A stretch of 34,727 nt of DNA, taken from an uncultured Oscillospiraceae bacterium (GTDB taxonomy: Bacteria; Bacillota; Clostridia; Oscillospirales; Oscillospiraceae). A program made the position numbers and the translations under genes. This document shows, piece after piece, positions 23,266 to 30,885 of this stretch. The notes under the pieces are model-generated. The model did no database searches. It was given only the letters and a program-made list of their open reading frames with translations, and had not been told where the DNA came from. Every line of letters begins with the position of its first letter. The first letter of the stretch is position 1. The stretch is from the NCBI GenBank assembly GCA_944382995.1, contig CALWOF010000009.1:1-34727 (forward strand), read 5' to 3'.

Positions 23266-23281
23266 CTGTCAAATCTGACAG
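23266..23281. promoter_or_regulatory. Palindromic operator candidate
   Basis: CTGTCA-AATC-TGACAG abuts the -35 of the GntR gene promoter and lies between the two divergent promoters. Confidence 0.5.
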
Positions 23282-23310
23282 TTGCGGAGGCGGAAAAAAT
23301 CGGATACAAT
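23282..23310 (+). promoter_or_regulatory. Promoter of GntR gene
   Basis: TTGCGG (23282-23287), 17-bp spacer, TACAAT (23305-23310). Confidence 0.7.
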
Positions 23311-23335
23311 AGGTAGTATCTTTGAGGTACTACCT
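23311..23335. promoter_or_regulatory. Palindromic operator candidate at transcription start
   Basis: AGGTAGTA and its exact complement TACTACCT are separated by 9 bp and lie right after the -10 box. The position is that of an autorepression site for the GntR-type protein encoded next. Confidence 0.55.
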
Positions 23336-23356
23336 ATTCAGAAACGAGGGATCGCC

Positions 23357-24082
23357 ATGAACGGTCAGCCAATGCAGACGAAAACCATCCGCTCCCAGCT
23401 GCTCGCCGACATGAAGGACGGCGCCTACGCCGGCTGTGAGCGCCTTCCCCGGGAGAGCGTCCTGGCGGAGAAGCTGGGCATCAGCCGGACCCAGCTGAGG
23501 GATATCCTGGCCTCGCTGGAGCGGGAGGGCTTCATCACCCGCCGCCACGGCGTGGGCACCATCATCAACCGGCATGTGCTCAACGTACAGACCCGCATGG
23601 ATATTGAGGTGGAATTCCTGGACATGATCCGCCAGAGCGGCTGTGAGCCGGCAGTGGCCTTCGTCCGGGTGGCGGACGGCACGGCGGACGAGAAGATCGC
23701 AGCCCAGCTGCAGATCCCGGAGGGCACGCCCGTCATCCGCATCGCCCGGCTCTGCACTGCCGACGGCAGGCCCGCCATCTACTGCGAGGACGTGGTGGAG
23801 AAGGCCCTGGCCAGAGGGGACTACACCATCCAGGACTTCAAGCTGCCCATTTTTCACTTCCTCCAGCAGTTCTGCGGCATCTATCCCTATCTGGACCTGA
23901 CGGACGTGCGGCCCGCCGCCGCGGACGCCGCCCTGGCGGAGGTGTTCCAGGTCCCCATGGGCACACCGCTGCTGAACATGGAAGAGGTGGACTACGACAT
24001 CGACGGGCACCCGGTGTTCTGTTCCAACGAGTATTTCGTGGACGGCATCTTCCGCCACACGGTGATGCGGAAAAAGCTGTGA
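23357..24082 (+). CDS. GntR-family transcriptional regulator with UTRA domain
   Basis: A 241-residue DNA-binding regulator. The start at 23357 follows GAGGG; the frame upstream to 23282 is promoter sequence. The N-terminal winged helix-turn-helix (about 8-75) has LPRESVLAEKLGISRTQLRD and REGFITRRHGVGTIIN, the GntR pattern. The rest is a UTRA-type ligand-binding domain (DIEVEFLDMIRQSGCEPA; GTPVIRIARLCTADGRPAIY; DGIFRHTVMR), as in HutC-type regulators that bind small metabolites. Likely targets are its own promoter and the divergent dehydrogenase, given the two palindromes between them. purE begins 30 bp downstream and would be read from the same promoter, so an effect on purine genes is possible. 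Confidence 0.9.
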   Translation: MNGQPMQTKTIRSQLLADMKDGAYAGCERLPRESVLAEKLGISRTQLRDILASLEREGFITRRHGVGTIINRHVLNVQTRMDIEVEFLDMIRQSGCEPAVAFVRVADGTADEKIAAQLQIPEGTPVIRIARLCTADGRPAIYCEDVVEKALARGDYTIQDFKLPIFHFLQQFCGIYPYLDLTDVRPAAADAALAEVFQVPMGTPLLNMEEVDYDIDGHPVFCSNEYFVDGIFRHTVMRKKL

Positions 24083-24112
24083 GATCCGAAGAGACAGAGA
24101 GGAGCGTTTGTG

Positions 24113-24601
24113 ATGAAAAAAGTCGCCGTGATCATGGGCTCTGACTCCGACTGGCCCGTGGTCCAGGGCGCCTGCACCCAGCTGGCTGCCCTGAGCATCC
24201 CCTATGAGGCCCACATCCTCAGCGCCCACCGCACCCCGGCCCAGGCGGCGGAGTTCGCCCGGTCCGCCAGGTCCGGCGGGTTCGGCGTGATCATCTGCGC
24301 CGCCGGCATGGCTGCCCATCTGGCGGGGGCCTTCGCCGCCAACACCACCCTGCCCGTCATCGGCTTGCCCTTAAAGGGCGGCGCCCTGGACGGGCTGGAC
24401 GCATTGCTCGCCACCGTCCAGATGCCCAGCGGCATCCCCGTTGCCACAGTGGCCCTGAACGGCGCCAAGAACGCCGCCGTGCTGGCCGCCCAGATCCTGG
24501 CGGTGGAGGACGAGGCCCTGGCCCGCCGGCTGGATGCGGAGCGGCAGAAGATGGAGGAGCAGATCGCGGAGAAGGACACGAAGCTCCAGGCGGAGCTGTA
24601 A
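24113..24601 (+). CDS. purE: N5-carboxyaminoimidazole ribonucleotide mutase
   Basis: A 162-residue enzyme converting N5-CAIR to CAIR in purine synthesis. ATG 24113 has AGAGGAG 9 nt upstream (a GTG one codon earlier is possible). Family landmarks are [10 protein letters not shown] (phosphate and substrate binding), SAHRTP (catalytic His), [18 protein letters not shown] and [20 protein letters not shown]. The last 25 residues form a charged helix. purK, needed for N5-CAIR, is not in the window. First gene of the purine run; a palindromic repeat separates it from purC. Confidence 0.95.
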   Translation: MKKVAVIMGSDSDWPVVQGACTQLAALSIPYEAHILSAHRTPAQAAEFARSARSGGFGVIICAAGMAAHLAGAFAANTTLPVIGLPLKGGALDGLDALLATVQMPSGIPVATVALNGAKNAAVLAAQILAVEDEALARRLDAERQKMEEQIAEKDTKLQAEL

Positions 24602-24605
24602 CATT

Positions 24606-24713
24606 GAATCGGGAATGAGGAGTTAGGAATTCCGGTTTCCGGCTCCGCCGGACCCATTCCGAATCGCGCGCCCTTGGCGCGCTCCATCATTCCCAATTCC
24701 TAATTTCTAACGA
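24606..24713. repeat. Full palindromic repeat, copy B, between purE and purC
   Basis: The left arm GGGAATGAGGAGTTAGGAAT (24611-24630) is loosely inverted at 24688-24712. Inside lie hairpins TCCGGC/GCCGGA (24638-24652) and GCGCGCC/GGCGCGC (24666-24682), each with a 3-nt loop. This is the same layout as copy A at 13630-13746, but with different stem and loop bases in hairpin 2, so pairing is kept while sequence changes. Confidence 0.75.
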
Positions 24714-24732
24714 AAACAAGGAGGATTTTCCA

Positions 24733-25452
24733 ATGCAGAAGCTGGAACAGGTTTACGAGGGCAAGGCCAAGAAGGTCTTCCGCACCGACGACCCGGAGCT
24801 GTATATCGTGGACTACAAGGATGACGCCACCGCCTTCAATGGCCTGAAGAAGGGGACCATTGCAGGCAAGGGCGTCATCAACAATCAGATGACCAATCAC
24901 CTGATGCGGCGCATCGAACGGGCCGGCGTGCCCACCCACTTCGTCAAGGAGCTCAGTGAGCGGGAGACGCTGGTGAAGAAGGTCTCCATCGTGCCTCTGG
25001 AGGTCATCATCCGCAACATCTCCGCCGGCTCCTTCGCCAAGCGCTACGGCGTGGAGGAGGGCATCGTCTTTGACCGGCCCACCATCGAGTTCTCCTACAA
25101 GAACGACGATCTGGGCGATCCTCTCATCAACAGCTACCACGCCCTGGCGCTGAAGCTGGCCACGGAGGAGGAGATCGCCACCATCAAGAAGTACGCCTTT
25201 GCCGTCAATGATATCCTCAAGGCCTTCTGGGCGGAGTGCGGCGTCACCCTGGTGGACTTCAAGCTGGAGTTCGGCCGCCTCTCCGACGGCACCATCGTCC
25301 TGGCGGATGAGATCAGCCCCGACACCTGCCGCCTGTGGGACAGCAAGACCCATGAGAAGCTGGACAAAGACCGGTTCCGCCGGGATCTGGGCGGCGTGGA
25401 AGGCGCCTATGCCGAGGTCATGAAGAGACTGCTTGCCCATGACGATGACTGA
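24733..25452 (+). CDS. purC: Phosphoribosylaminoimidazole-succinocarboxamide synthase
   Basis: A 239-residue ATP-dependent ligase joining aspartate to CAIR to give SAICAR. AAGGAGG lies 8 nt before ATG 24733. Signature stretches are [10 protein letters not shown] (nucleotide-binding start), [49 protein letters not shown] and [14 protein letters not shown]. Standard bacterial length. It overlaps the start of purF, so translation is coupled. It begins right after a palindromic repeat and may depend on read-through from purE. Confidence 0.97.
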   Translation: MQKLEQVYEGKAKKVFRTDDPELYIVDYKDDATAFNGLKKGTIAGKGVINNQMTNHLMRRIERAGVPTHFVKELSERETLVKKVSIVPLEVIIRNISAGSFAKRYGVEEGIVFDRPTIEFSYKNDDLGDPLINSYHALALKLATEEEIATIKKYAFAVNDILKAFWAECGVTLVDFKLEFGRLSDGTIVLADEISPDTCRLWDSKTHEKLDKDRFRRDLGGVEGAYAEVMKRLLAHDDD

Positions 25453-26905
25453 AAACGCCGCCTGCTTCCCCGAGCGCCATCTCCATGAGGAGTGCGGCGT
25501 GTTCGGTGTGTATTCCGAGTCCACCGCCGATGTGGCCTCCCTGGCGTATTACGCCCTGTACGCCCTGCAGCACCGGGGCCAGGAGAGCGCCGGCATCGCC
25601 GTCAACGACGATGGCGTCTTCTCCGCCTACCGGGATGTGGGGCTGGTCAGCGATGTGTTTCCGGCGGACCGGCTGGCGGCCCTGGGTACCGGCAACATCG
25701 CCGTGGGCCACGTGCGCTACGGCACCACCGGCTCCGACAACAAGCGCAACGTCCAGCCCATCCTGGTGAACCACTACAAGGGCCGCATGGCCCTGGCCCA
25801 CAACGGCAACCTCACCAACTCCTATGAGCTGCGGCAGGAGCTGGAGAGCCGGGGCTCCATCTTTCAGACCACCACGGACTCCGAGGTCATCGCCTACATC
25901 ATCGTCCAGGAGCGGCTGAAGGCCCCCTCCATCGAGGCTGCCGTCTCTGCCGCCATGGACCGGATCGAGGGCGCCTACTCCCTGGTGATCTCCTCCCCCT
26001 CCAAGCTCATCGCCGTCCGGGACCCCCACGGCTTCCGGCCGCTGTGCATGGGCCGGCTGAAGGACGGATCGGTGGTGTTCGCCTCTGAGTCCTGCGCTCT
26101 GAACGCCATCGGCGCCCGGTTCGAGCGGGACATCCGCCCCGGTGAGATCGTGGTGGCGGACAAAAACGGCGTCAAGTCCATCGAGACCCACTGCGGCAGG
26201 GCCCCCAAGCGGCTGTGCGTCTTTGAGTTCATCTACTTTGCCCGGCCGGACTCCGTCATCGACGGGTCCAGCGTCCACGTGGCCCGGCAGCGGGCCGGGG
26301 CCTTCCTGGCCCTGGAGCACCCGGTCCAGGCGGACATCGTGGTGGGCGTGCCGGACTCCGGCCTGGACGCCGCCCTGGGCTATGCCCGCCAGAGCGGCAT
26401 CCCCTACGGCATGGGGTTCATCAAGAACAAGTACATCGGCCGCACCTTCATCTCCCCCACCCAGGCCATGCGGGAAAATGAGGTCAACATCAAGCTGAAC
26501 CCCATCCGCTCCGTGGTGGAGGGCAAGCGGGTGGTGCTGATCGATGACTCCATCGTCCGGGGCACCACCTGCCGCCGGACCATCCAGCTGCTGCGGGAGG
26601 CCGGCGCCAGGGAGATCCACATGCGGGTCAGCGCGCCCCCCTTCGTGGCCGCCTGCTACTACGGCACGGACATCGACGACCCCGGCAAGCTCATCGCCAA
26701 TCATCACACGGTGGAGGAGATCGCCCAGATCATCGGGGTGGACTCCCTGGGGTATCTGAGCATCCAGGATGTGGTGAAGCTGGCGGACAACACGGAGTGC
26801 GGCTTCTGCACCGCCTGCTTCGGCGGCGGCTACCCCACCGCCGTTCCGAAGAACGGCCGCAAGGACCGATTTGCATGCAAGATCAGCGAGAGGGAGAAGG
26901 GTTGA
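25439..26905 (+). CDS. purF: Amidophosphoribosyltransferase
   Basis: A 488-residue enzyme for the first committed purine step, PRPP plus glutamine to phosphoribosylamine. The start may be ATG 25439, ATG 25445 or TTG 25433; all overlap the purC stop. The N-terminal propeptide (about 18 residues) precedes the nucleophile Cys19 in [10 protein letters not shown]. Glutaminase motifs [19 protein letters not shown] and AHNGNLTN follow. The PRPP loop is [16 protein letters not shown]. Cysteines of the Bacillus-type 4Fe-4S cluster can be seen ([16 protein letters not shown]), so this is the oxygen-sensitive clostridial/bacillar form. purM starts 2 bp after the stop. Confidence 0.97.
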   Translation: MTMTENAACFPERHLHEECGVFGVYSESTADVASLAYYALYALQHRGQESAGIAVNDDGVFSAYRDVGLVSDVFPADRLAALGTGNIAVGHVRYGTTGSDNKRNVQPILVNHYKGRMALAHNGNLTNSYELRQELESRGSIFQTTTDSEVIAYIIVQERLKAPSIEAAVSAAMDRIEGAYSLVISSPSKLIAVRDPHGFRPLCMGRLKDGSVVFASESCALNAIGARFERDIRPGEIVVADKNGVKSIETHCGRAPKRLCVFEFIYFARPDSVIDGSSVHVARQRAGAFLALEHPVQADIVVGVPDSGLDAALGYARQSGIPYGMGFIKNKYIGRTFISPTQAMRENEVNIKLNPIRSVVEGKRVVLIDDSIVRGTTCRRTIQLLREAGAREIHMRVSAPPFVAACYYGTDIDDPGKLIANHHTVEEIAQIIGVDSLGYLSIQDVVKLADNTECGFCTACFGGGYPTAVPKNGRKDRFACKISEREKG

Positions 26906-26907
26906 CT

Positions 26908-27942
26908 ATGGAGAGTTTTTCTGAGAGCTATCGGAAATCCGGCGTGGACATCACCGCCGGCTACAAGGGCGTGAAGCTGATGGCCCCCTATGTGGCCCGG
27001 ACGAGGATCCCCGGCGTGGTGTCCGACATCGGCGGGTTCGGCGGCCTGTTCGCCCCCGACCTGGCCGGCATGCGTGAGCCGGTACTGGTGTCCGGCACCG
27101 ACGGCGTAGGCACCAAGCTCCGCATCGCCCAGCTGATGGACAAGCACGACACCGTGGGCATCGACTGCGTGGCCATGTGCGTCAACGACATCATCTGCTG
27201 CGGCGCAAAGCCCCTGTTCTTCCTGGACTATATCGCCATCGGCAAAAACGTACCGGAGAAGGTCGCGGCCCTGGTCTCCGGCGTGGCGGAGGGCTGTGTC
27301 CAGGCGGGCTGCGCCCTCATCGGCGGTGAGACCGCCGAGCACCCCGGCGTCATGGATGCCGGGGACTATGACCTGGCGGGCTTCTCCGTCGGCATCGTGG
27401 ACAGGCCCAGGATCCTGGACAGCTCCGCCATGGCGCCCGGCGACGTGATCCTGGCCCTGCCCTCCTCCGGCATCCACTCCAACGGCTACTCCCTGGTGCG
27501 GAAGGTCTTTCACGTGGAGCACGCCGATCTGTCCATCCACTGCGAGGACCTGGGGCAGTCTCTGGGAGAGGCCCTGCTGACCCCCACCCGCATCTACGTC
27601 AAGCCCGTGCTGGCGGCTATCGGCGCCGCGGAGGTCCGGGGCGTCAGCCACATCACCGGCGGCGGGTTCTTTGAGAACATCCCCCGGTGTCTGCCGGAGG
27701 GGCTCACCGCAAAGATCGAGAAGGCCGCCATCCGGACGCCGCCCATCTTCCGCCTGCTGCAGGAGACCGGCCGCATCCCGGAGCGGGATATGTTCAACAC
27801 CTTCAACATGGGCGTCGGCATGGTGGTCGTCGTCTCCCGGGACACGGCGGACAAGGCCCTCGCCGCCCTGCAGGCCCACGACTGCGGCGCCTATCCCATC
27901 GGCGAGATCGTCCGGGGAGAGGAGCGGGTGGTCCTATGCTGA
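26908..27942 (+). CDS. purM: Phosphoribosylformylglycinamidine cyclo-ligase (AIR synthetase)
   Basis: A 344-residue ATP-dependent enzyme closing the imidazole ring. ATG 26908 follows AGGGAGAAGG and is 2 bp from the purF stop. Landmarks are SGVDITAGYKGV, the SGTDGVGTKLRIA substrate loop, DCVAMCVNDIICCGAKPLFFLDY, GCALIGGETAEHPGVM, ALPSSGIHSNGYSLVRKV and SHITGGGFFENIPR. Normal length. The stop overlaps the purN start by 7 bp. Confidence 0.97.
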   Translation: MESFSESYRKSGVDITAGYKGVKLMAPYVARTRIPGVVSDIGGFGGLFAPDLAGMREPVLVSGTDGVGTKLRIAQLMDKHDTVGIDCVAMCVNDIICCGAKPLFFLDYIAIGKNVPEKVAALVSGVAEGCVQAGCALIGGETAEHPGVMDAGDYDLAGFSVGIVDRPRILDSSAMAPGDVILALPSSGIHSNGYSLVRKVFHVEHADLSIHCEDLGQSLGEALLTPTRIYVKPVLAAIGAAEVRGVSHITGGGFFENIPRCLPEGLTAKIEKAAIRTPPIFRLLQETGRIPERDMFNTFNMGVGMVVVVSRDTADKALAALQAHDCGAYPIGEIVRGEERVVLC

Positions 27943-28556
27943 GAAGAGCCCGCATCGCCGTACTGGTCTCCGGCGGCGGCACCAATCTGGAGGCCCTGCT
28001 GGGCGCACAGGCCACCGGCGGCATCCCCCACGGGGAGATCGTGCTGGTGTGCGCCAGCAACGAGACCGCCTTCGCCCTGGAGCGGGCCAGACGCCGGGGC
28101 ATCCCCGCCTTCGGCATCCCGCGCAGGGCCCTGGGACAGGAGAAATTCGAGGCGGCGCTGACGGAGAAGCTGGCGGACTACCGGGTGGACCTGATCGTGC
28201 TGGCCGGCTTCCTTTCCATTTTGTCGGAGGACTTCGTCCGGCGCTGGCCGGACCGGATCGTCAACATCCACCCCTCCCTGATCCCCGCCTTCTGCGGGAA
28301 GGGATACTATGGGCTGAAGGTCCACGAGGAGGCCCTGCGGCGGGGGGTGAAGGTCACCGGCGCCACCGTGCATCTGGTGAACGAGATCCCGGACGGCGGG
28401 CGCATCCTGCTGCAGAAGGCGGTGGAGGTGCTGCCCGGCGACACGCCGGAGGTGCTGCAGCGCCGGGTCATGGAACAGGCGGAGTGGGTCCTGCTGCCCC
28501 GGGCGGTGGAGCAGCTCTCCGCCCAGATCGCATCGGAAAAGGAGGATCACCTATGA
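27936..28556 (+). CDS. purN: Phosphoribosylglycinamide formyltransferase
   Basis: A 206-residue enzyme transferring formyl from 10-formyl-tetrahydrofolate to GAR. It begins within the end of purM (ATG 27936). Motifs are VLVSGGGTNLEALL (the family usually has SGxGSN), SNETAFALERA, VLAGFLSILSEDFV, and the catalytic Asn/His pair in NIHPSLIPAFCGKGYYGLKV with the later Asp in VHLVNEIPDGGRILLQ. The family usually reads VDEExDxGP here, and the E-I-P-D-G-G form fits the subfamily in clostridia. The stop overlaps the next start (ATGA). Confidence 0.95.
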   Translation: MLRRARIAVLVSGGGTNLEALLGAQATGGIPHGEIVLVCASNETAFALERARRRGIPAFGIPRRALGQEKFEAALTEKLADYRVDLIVLAGFLSILSEDFVRRWPDRIVNIHPSLIPAFCGKGYYGLKVHEEALRRGVKVTGATVHLVNEIPDGGRILLQKAVEVLPGDTPEVLQRRVMEQAEWVLLPRAVEQLSAQIASEKEDHL

Positions 28557-29269
28557 ATCTGGATCTCACCGCTCTTCTGCGGGGCAACCCCTATCCCGGC
28601 CGGGGGATCGTGCTGGGACAGACGGCGGACGGGAAGTCGTCCGTGACGGCCTACTTCATCATGGGCCGTAGCGCCAACAGCCGCAACCGGATCTTCGCCG
28701 AGGAGCCGGACGGCATCCGCACCGAGGCCGCGGATCCCGCCAAAATGGAGGACCCCAGCCTCATCATCTACCATCCCGTGCGGCAGATGGGCCGGGGGCT
28801 CATCGTCACCAACGGCGACCAGACCGACACCATCCTGGAGTTTCTGGAGCGGGGCCTCCCCATGGAGCAGGCCCTGCGCACCCGGGAGTTCGAGCCCGAC
28901 GGCCCCAACTGGACGCCCCGGATCTCCGGCCTCCTGAGCCCCGACGGCAGCTACAAGCTGTCCATCCTGAAGTCCGCCGACGAGAGCGGAACACGCTGCC
29001 TGCGGCAGACCTTCGAGTACCCGGGCCAGGCGGGCGTCGGGCACTTCCTCCACACCTATGCCGGGGACGGCTCTCCCCTGCCCTCCTTTGCCGGCGAGCC
29101 GGAGCAGGTGGCCATCGGCGGGGACATCGACGAATTCACCGACGCGGTGTGGAACAGCCTGGACGAGGCCAACAGGATCTCCCTCTTCGTCCGGTTCACG
29201 GATCTGGAGACCCGGGCCTTCCAGCAGCGCATCGTCAACAAGTATTCGGGAAAGGAGCCCCAGGCATGA
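28553..29269 (+). CDS. purO: IMP cyclohydrolase, PurO type
   Basis: A 238-residue protein matching the stand-alone archaeal-type IMP cyclohydrolase, which closes FAICAR to IMP in the last step of the pathway. AAAAGGAGG precedes ATG 28553, and the start overlaps the purN stop by 4 bp. Family-like stretches are LLRGNPYPGRGIVLGQTADG, AYFIMGRSANSRNRIF, LIIYHPVRQMGRGLIVTNGD, and GGDIDEF toward the C-terminus. The downstream PurH lacks its own cyclohydrolase domain, which makes this assignment strong by pathway logic. Its start and stop are both coupled to neighbours. Confidence 0.88.
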   Translation: MNLDLTALLRGNPYPGRGIVLGQTADGKSSVTAYFIMGRSANSRNRIFAEEPDGIRTEAADPAKMEDPSLIIYHPVRQMGRGLIVTNGDQTDTILEFLERGLPMEQALRTREFEPDGPNWTPRISGLLSPDGSYKLSILKSADESGTRCLRQTFEYPGQAGVGHFLHTYAGDGSPLPSFAGEPEQVAIGGDIDEFTDAVWNSLDEANRISLFVRFTDLETRAFQQRIVNKYSGKEPQA

Positions 29270-30444
29270 ACGAACTGGAACTGAAATACGGCTGCAACCC
29301 CAATCAGAAGCCCTCCCGCATCTTCATGCGGGACGGGGCCGACCTGCCCATCACCGTGCTCAACGGCAAGCCGGGGTACATCAACTTCCTGGACGCCCTG
29401 AACTCCTGGCAGCTGGTGCGGGAGCTGAAGGCCGCCACCGGCAAGCCCTCCGCCGCCTCCTTCAAGCACGTCTCCCCCGCCGGCGCCGCCGTGGGAGAGC
29501 CCCTGAGCGACGTGGACCGGAAGATCTACTTCGTGGACGAAGACGCGGAGCTGACCCCCATCGCCTGCGCCTACATCCGGGCCCGGGGCGCGGACCGGCT
29601 GTGCTCCTACGGTGACTGGGCGGCCCTGTCCGACGTGTGCGACGCCGTCACCGCCCGGTATCTGAAGTATGAAGTGTCCGACGGCATCATCGCCCCCGGC
29701 TACACCGACGAGGCCCTGGAGATCCTGAAAACCAAGAAGAAGGGCAATTACAACGTGGTGCAGATCGACCCGGACTATGTCCCTGCCCCCCAGGAGTACA
29801 AGGACGTGTTCGGCGTCACCTTCCAGCAGGGCCGGAACAACTTCGTCATCGACGAGGCCCTTTTGTCCAACATCGTCACGGAGAACAGGGACCTGCCGGA
29901 CGAGGCCAGGCGGGACATGATCGTCTCCCTCATCACCCTGAAATACACCCAGTCCAACTCCGTCTGCTATGTGAAGGACGGCCAGGCCATCGGCGTGGGC
30001 GCCGGCCAGCAGAGCCGCATCCACTGCACCCGCCTGGCCGGAAACAAGGCGGACACCTGGTGGCTGCGCCATCACCCCAAGGTGCTGGGCTTGCAATTTG
30101 TGGAGAACATCCGCCGGCCGGACCGGGACAACGCCATCGACGTGTACCTCTCCGACGAGTACGAGGACGTACTGGCGGAGGGCGTGTGGCAGAACACCTT
30201 CGCCGTAAAGCCCGAGGTCCTGACGGCGGAGGAAAAGAAGGCCTGGATCGCGCTCCAGTCGGGCGTCACCTGCGGCTCCGACGCCTTCTTCCCCTTTGGC
30301 GACAACGTGGAGCGGGCGAGAAAGTCCGGCGTGCAGTACATCGCCGAGCCCGGCGGCTCCATCCGGGACGACCATGTCATCGCCACGGCCAACAAGTACG
30401 GCATGACCATGTGCTTTACGGGAATGAGACTTTTTCATCACTAA
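29266..30444 (+). CDS. purH: AICAR transformylase (stand-alone, no IMP cyclohydrolase domain)
   Basis: A 392-residue phosphoribosylaminoimidazolecarboxamide formyltransferase. ATG 29266 overlaps the purO stop by 4 bp (ATGA). It begins directly with ELELKYGCNPNQKPSRIF and contains the catalytic ASFKHVSPAGAAVG (Lys-His), QSNSVCYVKDGQAIGVGAGQ, SDAFFPFGDNVERARKSGV, QYIAEPGGSIRDDHVIATAN and the ending MTMCFTGMRLFHH. The usual N-terminal MGS-like cyclohydrolase half (about 200 residues) is absent; PurO supplies that step. A four-helix-bundle gene unit lies right after its stop. Confidence 0.93.
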   Translation: MNELELKYGCNPNQKPSRIFMRDGADLPITVLNGKPGYINFLDALNSWQLVRELKAATGKPSAASFKHVSPAGAAVGEPLSDVDRKIYFVDEDAELTPIACAYIRARGADRLCSYGDWAALSDVCDAVTARYLKYEVSDGIIAPGYTDEALEILKTKKKGNYNVVQIDPDYVPAPQEYKDVFGVTFQQGRNNFVIDEALLSNIVTENRDLPDEARRDMIVSLITLKYTQSNSVCYVKDGQAIGVGAGQQSRIHCTRLAGNKADTWWLRHHPKVLGLQFVENIRRPDRDNAIDVYLSDEYEDVLAEGVWQNTFAVKPEVLTAEEKKAWIALQSGVTCGSDAFFPFGDNVERARKSGVQYIAEPGGSIRDDHVIATANKYGMTMCFTGMRLFHH

Positions 30445-30450
30445 TGTTCC

Positions 30451-30863
30451 AGATAGGAGCGAGAAGATAGGAGATAGGAGTTATGTCCGCGGACAGCATC
30501 ACCAAGCAAAAAAGCCTGGCTTTCGCCAAGCGCATCGTGAGAGTGTATCAATTCCTGACATCCGAAAAATCGGAATATGTGATCTCCAAGCAGCTTTTGC
30601 GCAGTGGGACCAGTATTGGGGCAAATCTTGCGGAAGCTGTCTATGCCAGCAGCCGGAAGGATTTTACCGCAAAGCTGTACATCGCGCTGAAGGAGTGCGC
30701 AGAGACGCTTTATTGGTTGGAACTGCTTTGCGAATGTGACTATTTGTCCGCCCCGACCTACACATCTCTTCGCTCAGATTGCGAGGAACTGCGAAAAATG
30801 CTGTCTGCCTCCACAAAAACTCTGAGGTAATATCTCCTATCTTCTATCTCCTCACTCCTCACT
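30451..30863. mobile_element. Inverted-repeat unit carrying a four-helix-bundle gene
   Basis: A 34-bp arm (30451-30484) is inverted at 30830-30863 with 28 of 34 positions matching. The arms consist of AGGAGATAGGAG-like units shared with palindromic repeats elsewhere in the window. The single gene inside has its ribosome site and the first bases of its ATG in the left arm and the last base of its stop in the right arm, so the unit is almost nothing but arms and gene. It interrupts an otherwise tightly coupled purine operon. Transposition has not been shown; no transposase is present. Confidence 0.65.
30483..30830 (+). CDS. Four-helix bundle protein (S23 / 23S rRNA intervening-sequence type)
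   Basis: 115 residues. The hallmark QLLRSGTSIGANLAEAVYAS, followed by SRKDFTAKLYIALKECAETLYWL, places it in the S23/IVP four-helix-bundle family. Members are encoded in intervening sequences of 23S rRNA, and the family is also related to the Avd proteins of diversity-generating systems; their biochemical role is poorly known, with nucleic-acid binding likely. GGAG 9 nt before ATG 30483 is the ribosome site. It is less GC-rich than the flanking purine genes, a sign of separate origin. It reads in the operon direction, so purD expression can continue through it. Confidence 0.88.
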   Translation: MSADSITKQKSLAFAKRIVRVYQFLTSEKSEYVISKQLLRSGTSIGANLAEAVYASSRKDFTAKLYIALKECAETLYWLELLCECDYLSAPTYTSLRSDCEELRKMLSASTKTLR

Positions 30864-30885
30864 GAAAGAAAGGTTGTGTGATCTC

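Noticed and set aside
24083-24112. Purine riboswitch ahead of purE
   Set aside because: Only 30 bp separate the regulator gene and purE, too short for a purine aptamer; no conserved purine-aptamer blocks were seen ahead of purC either.
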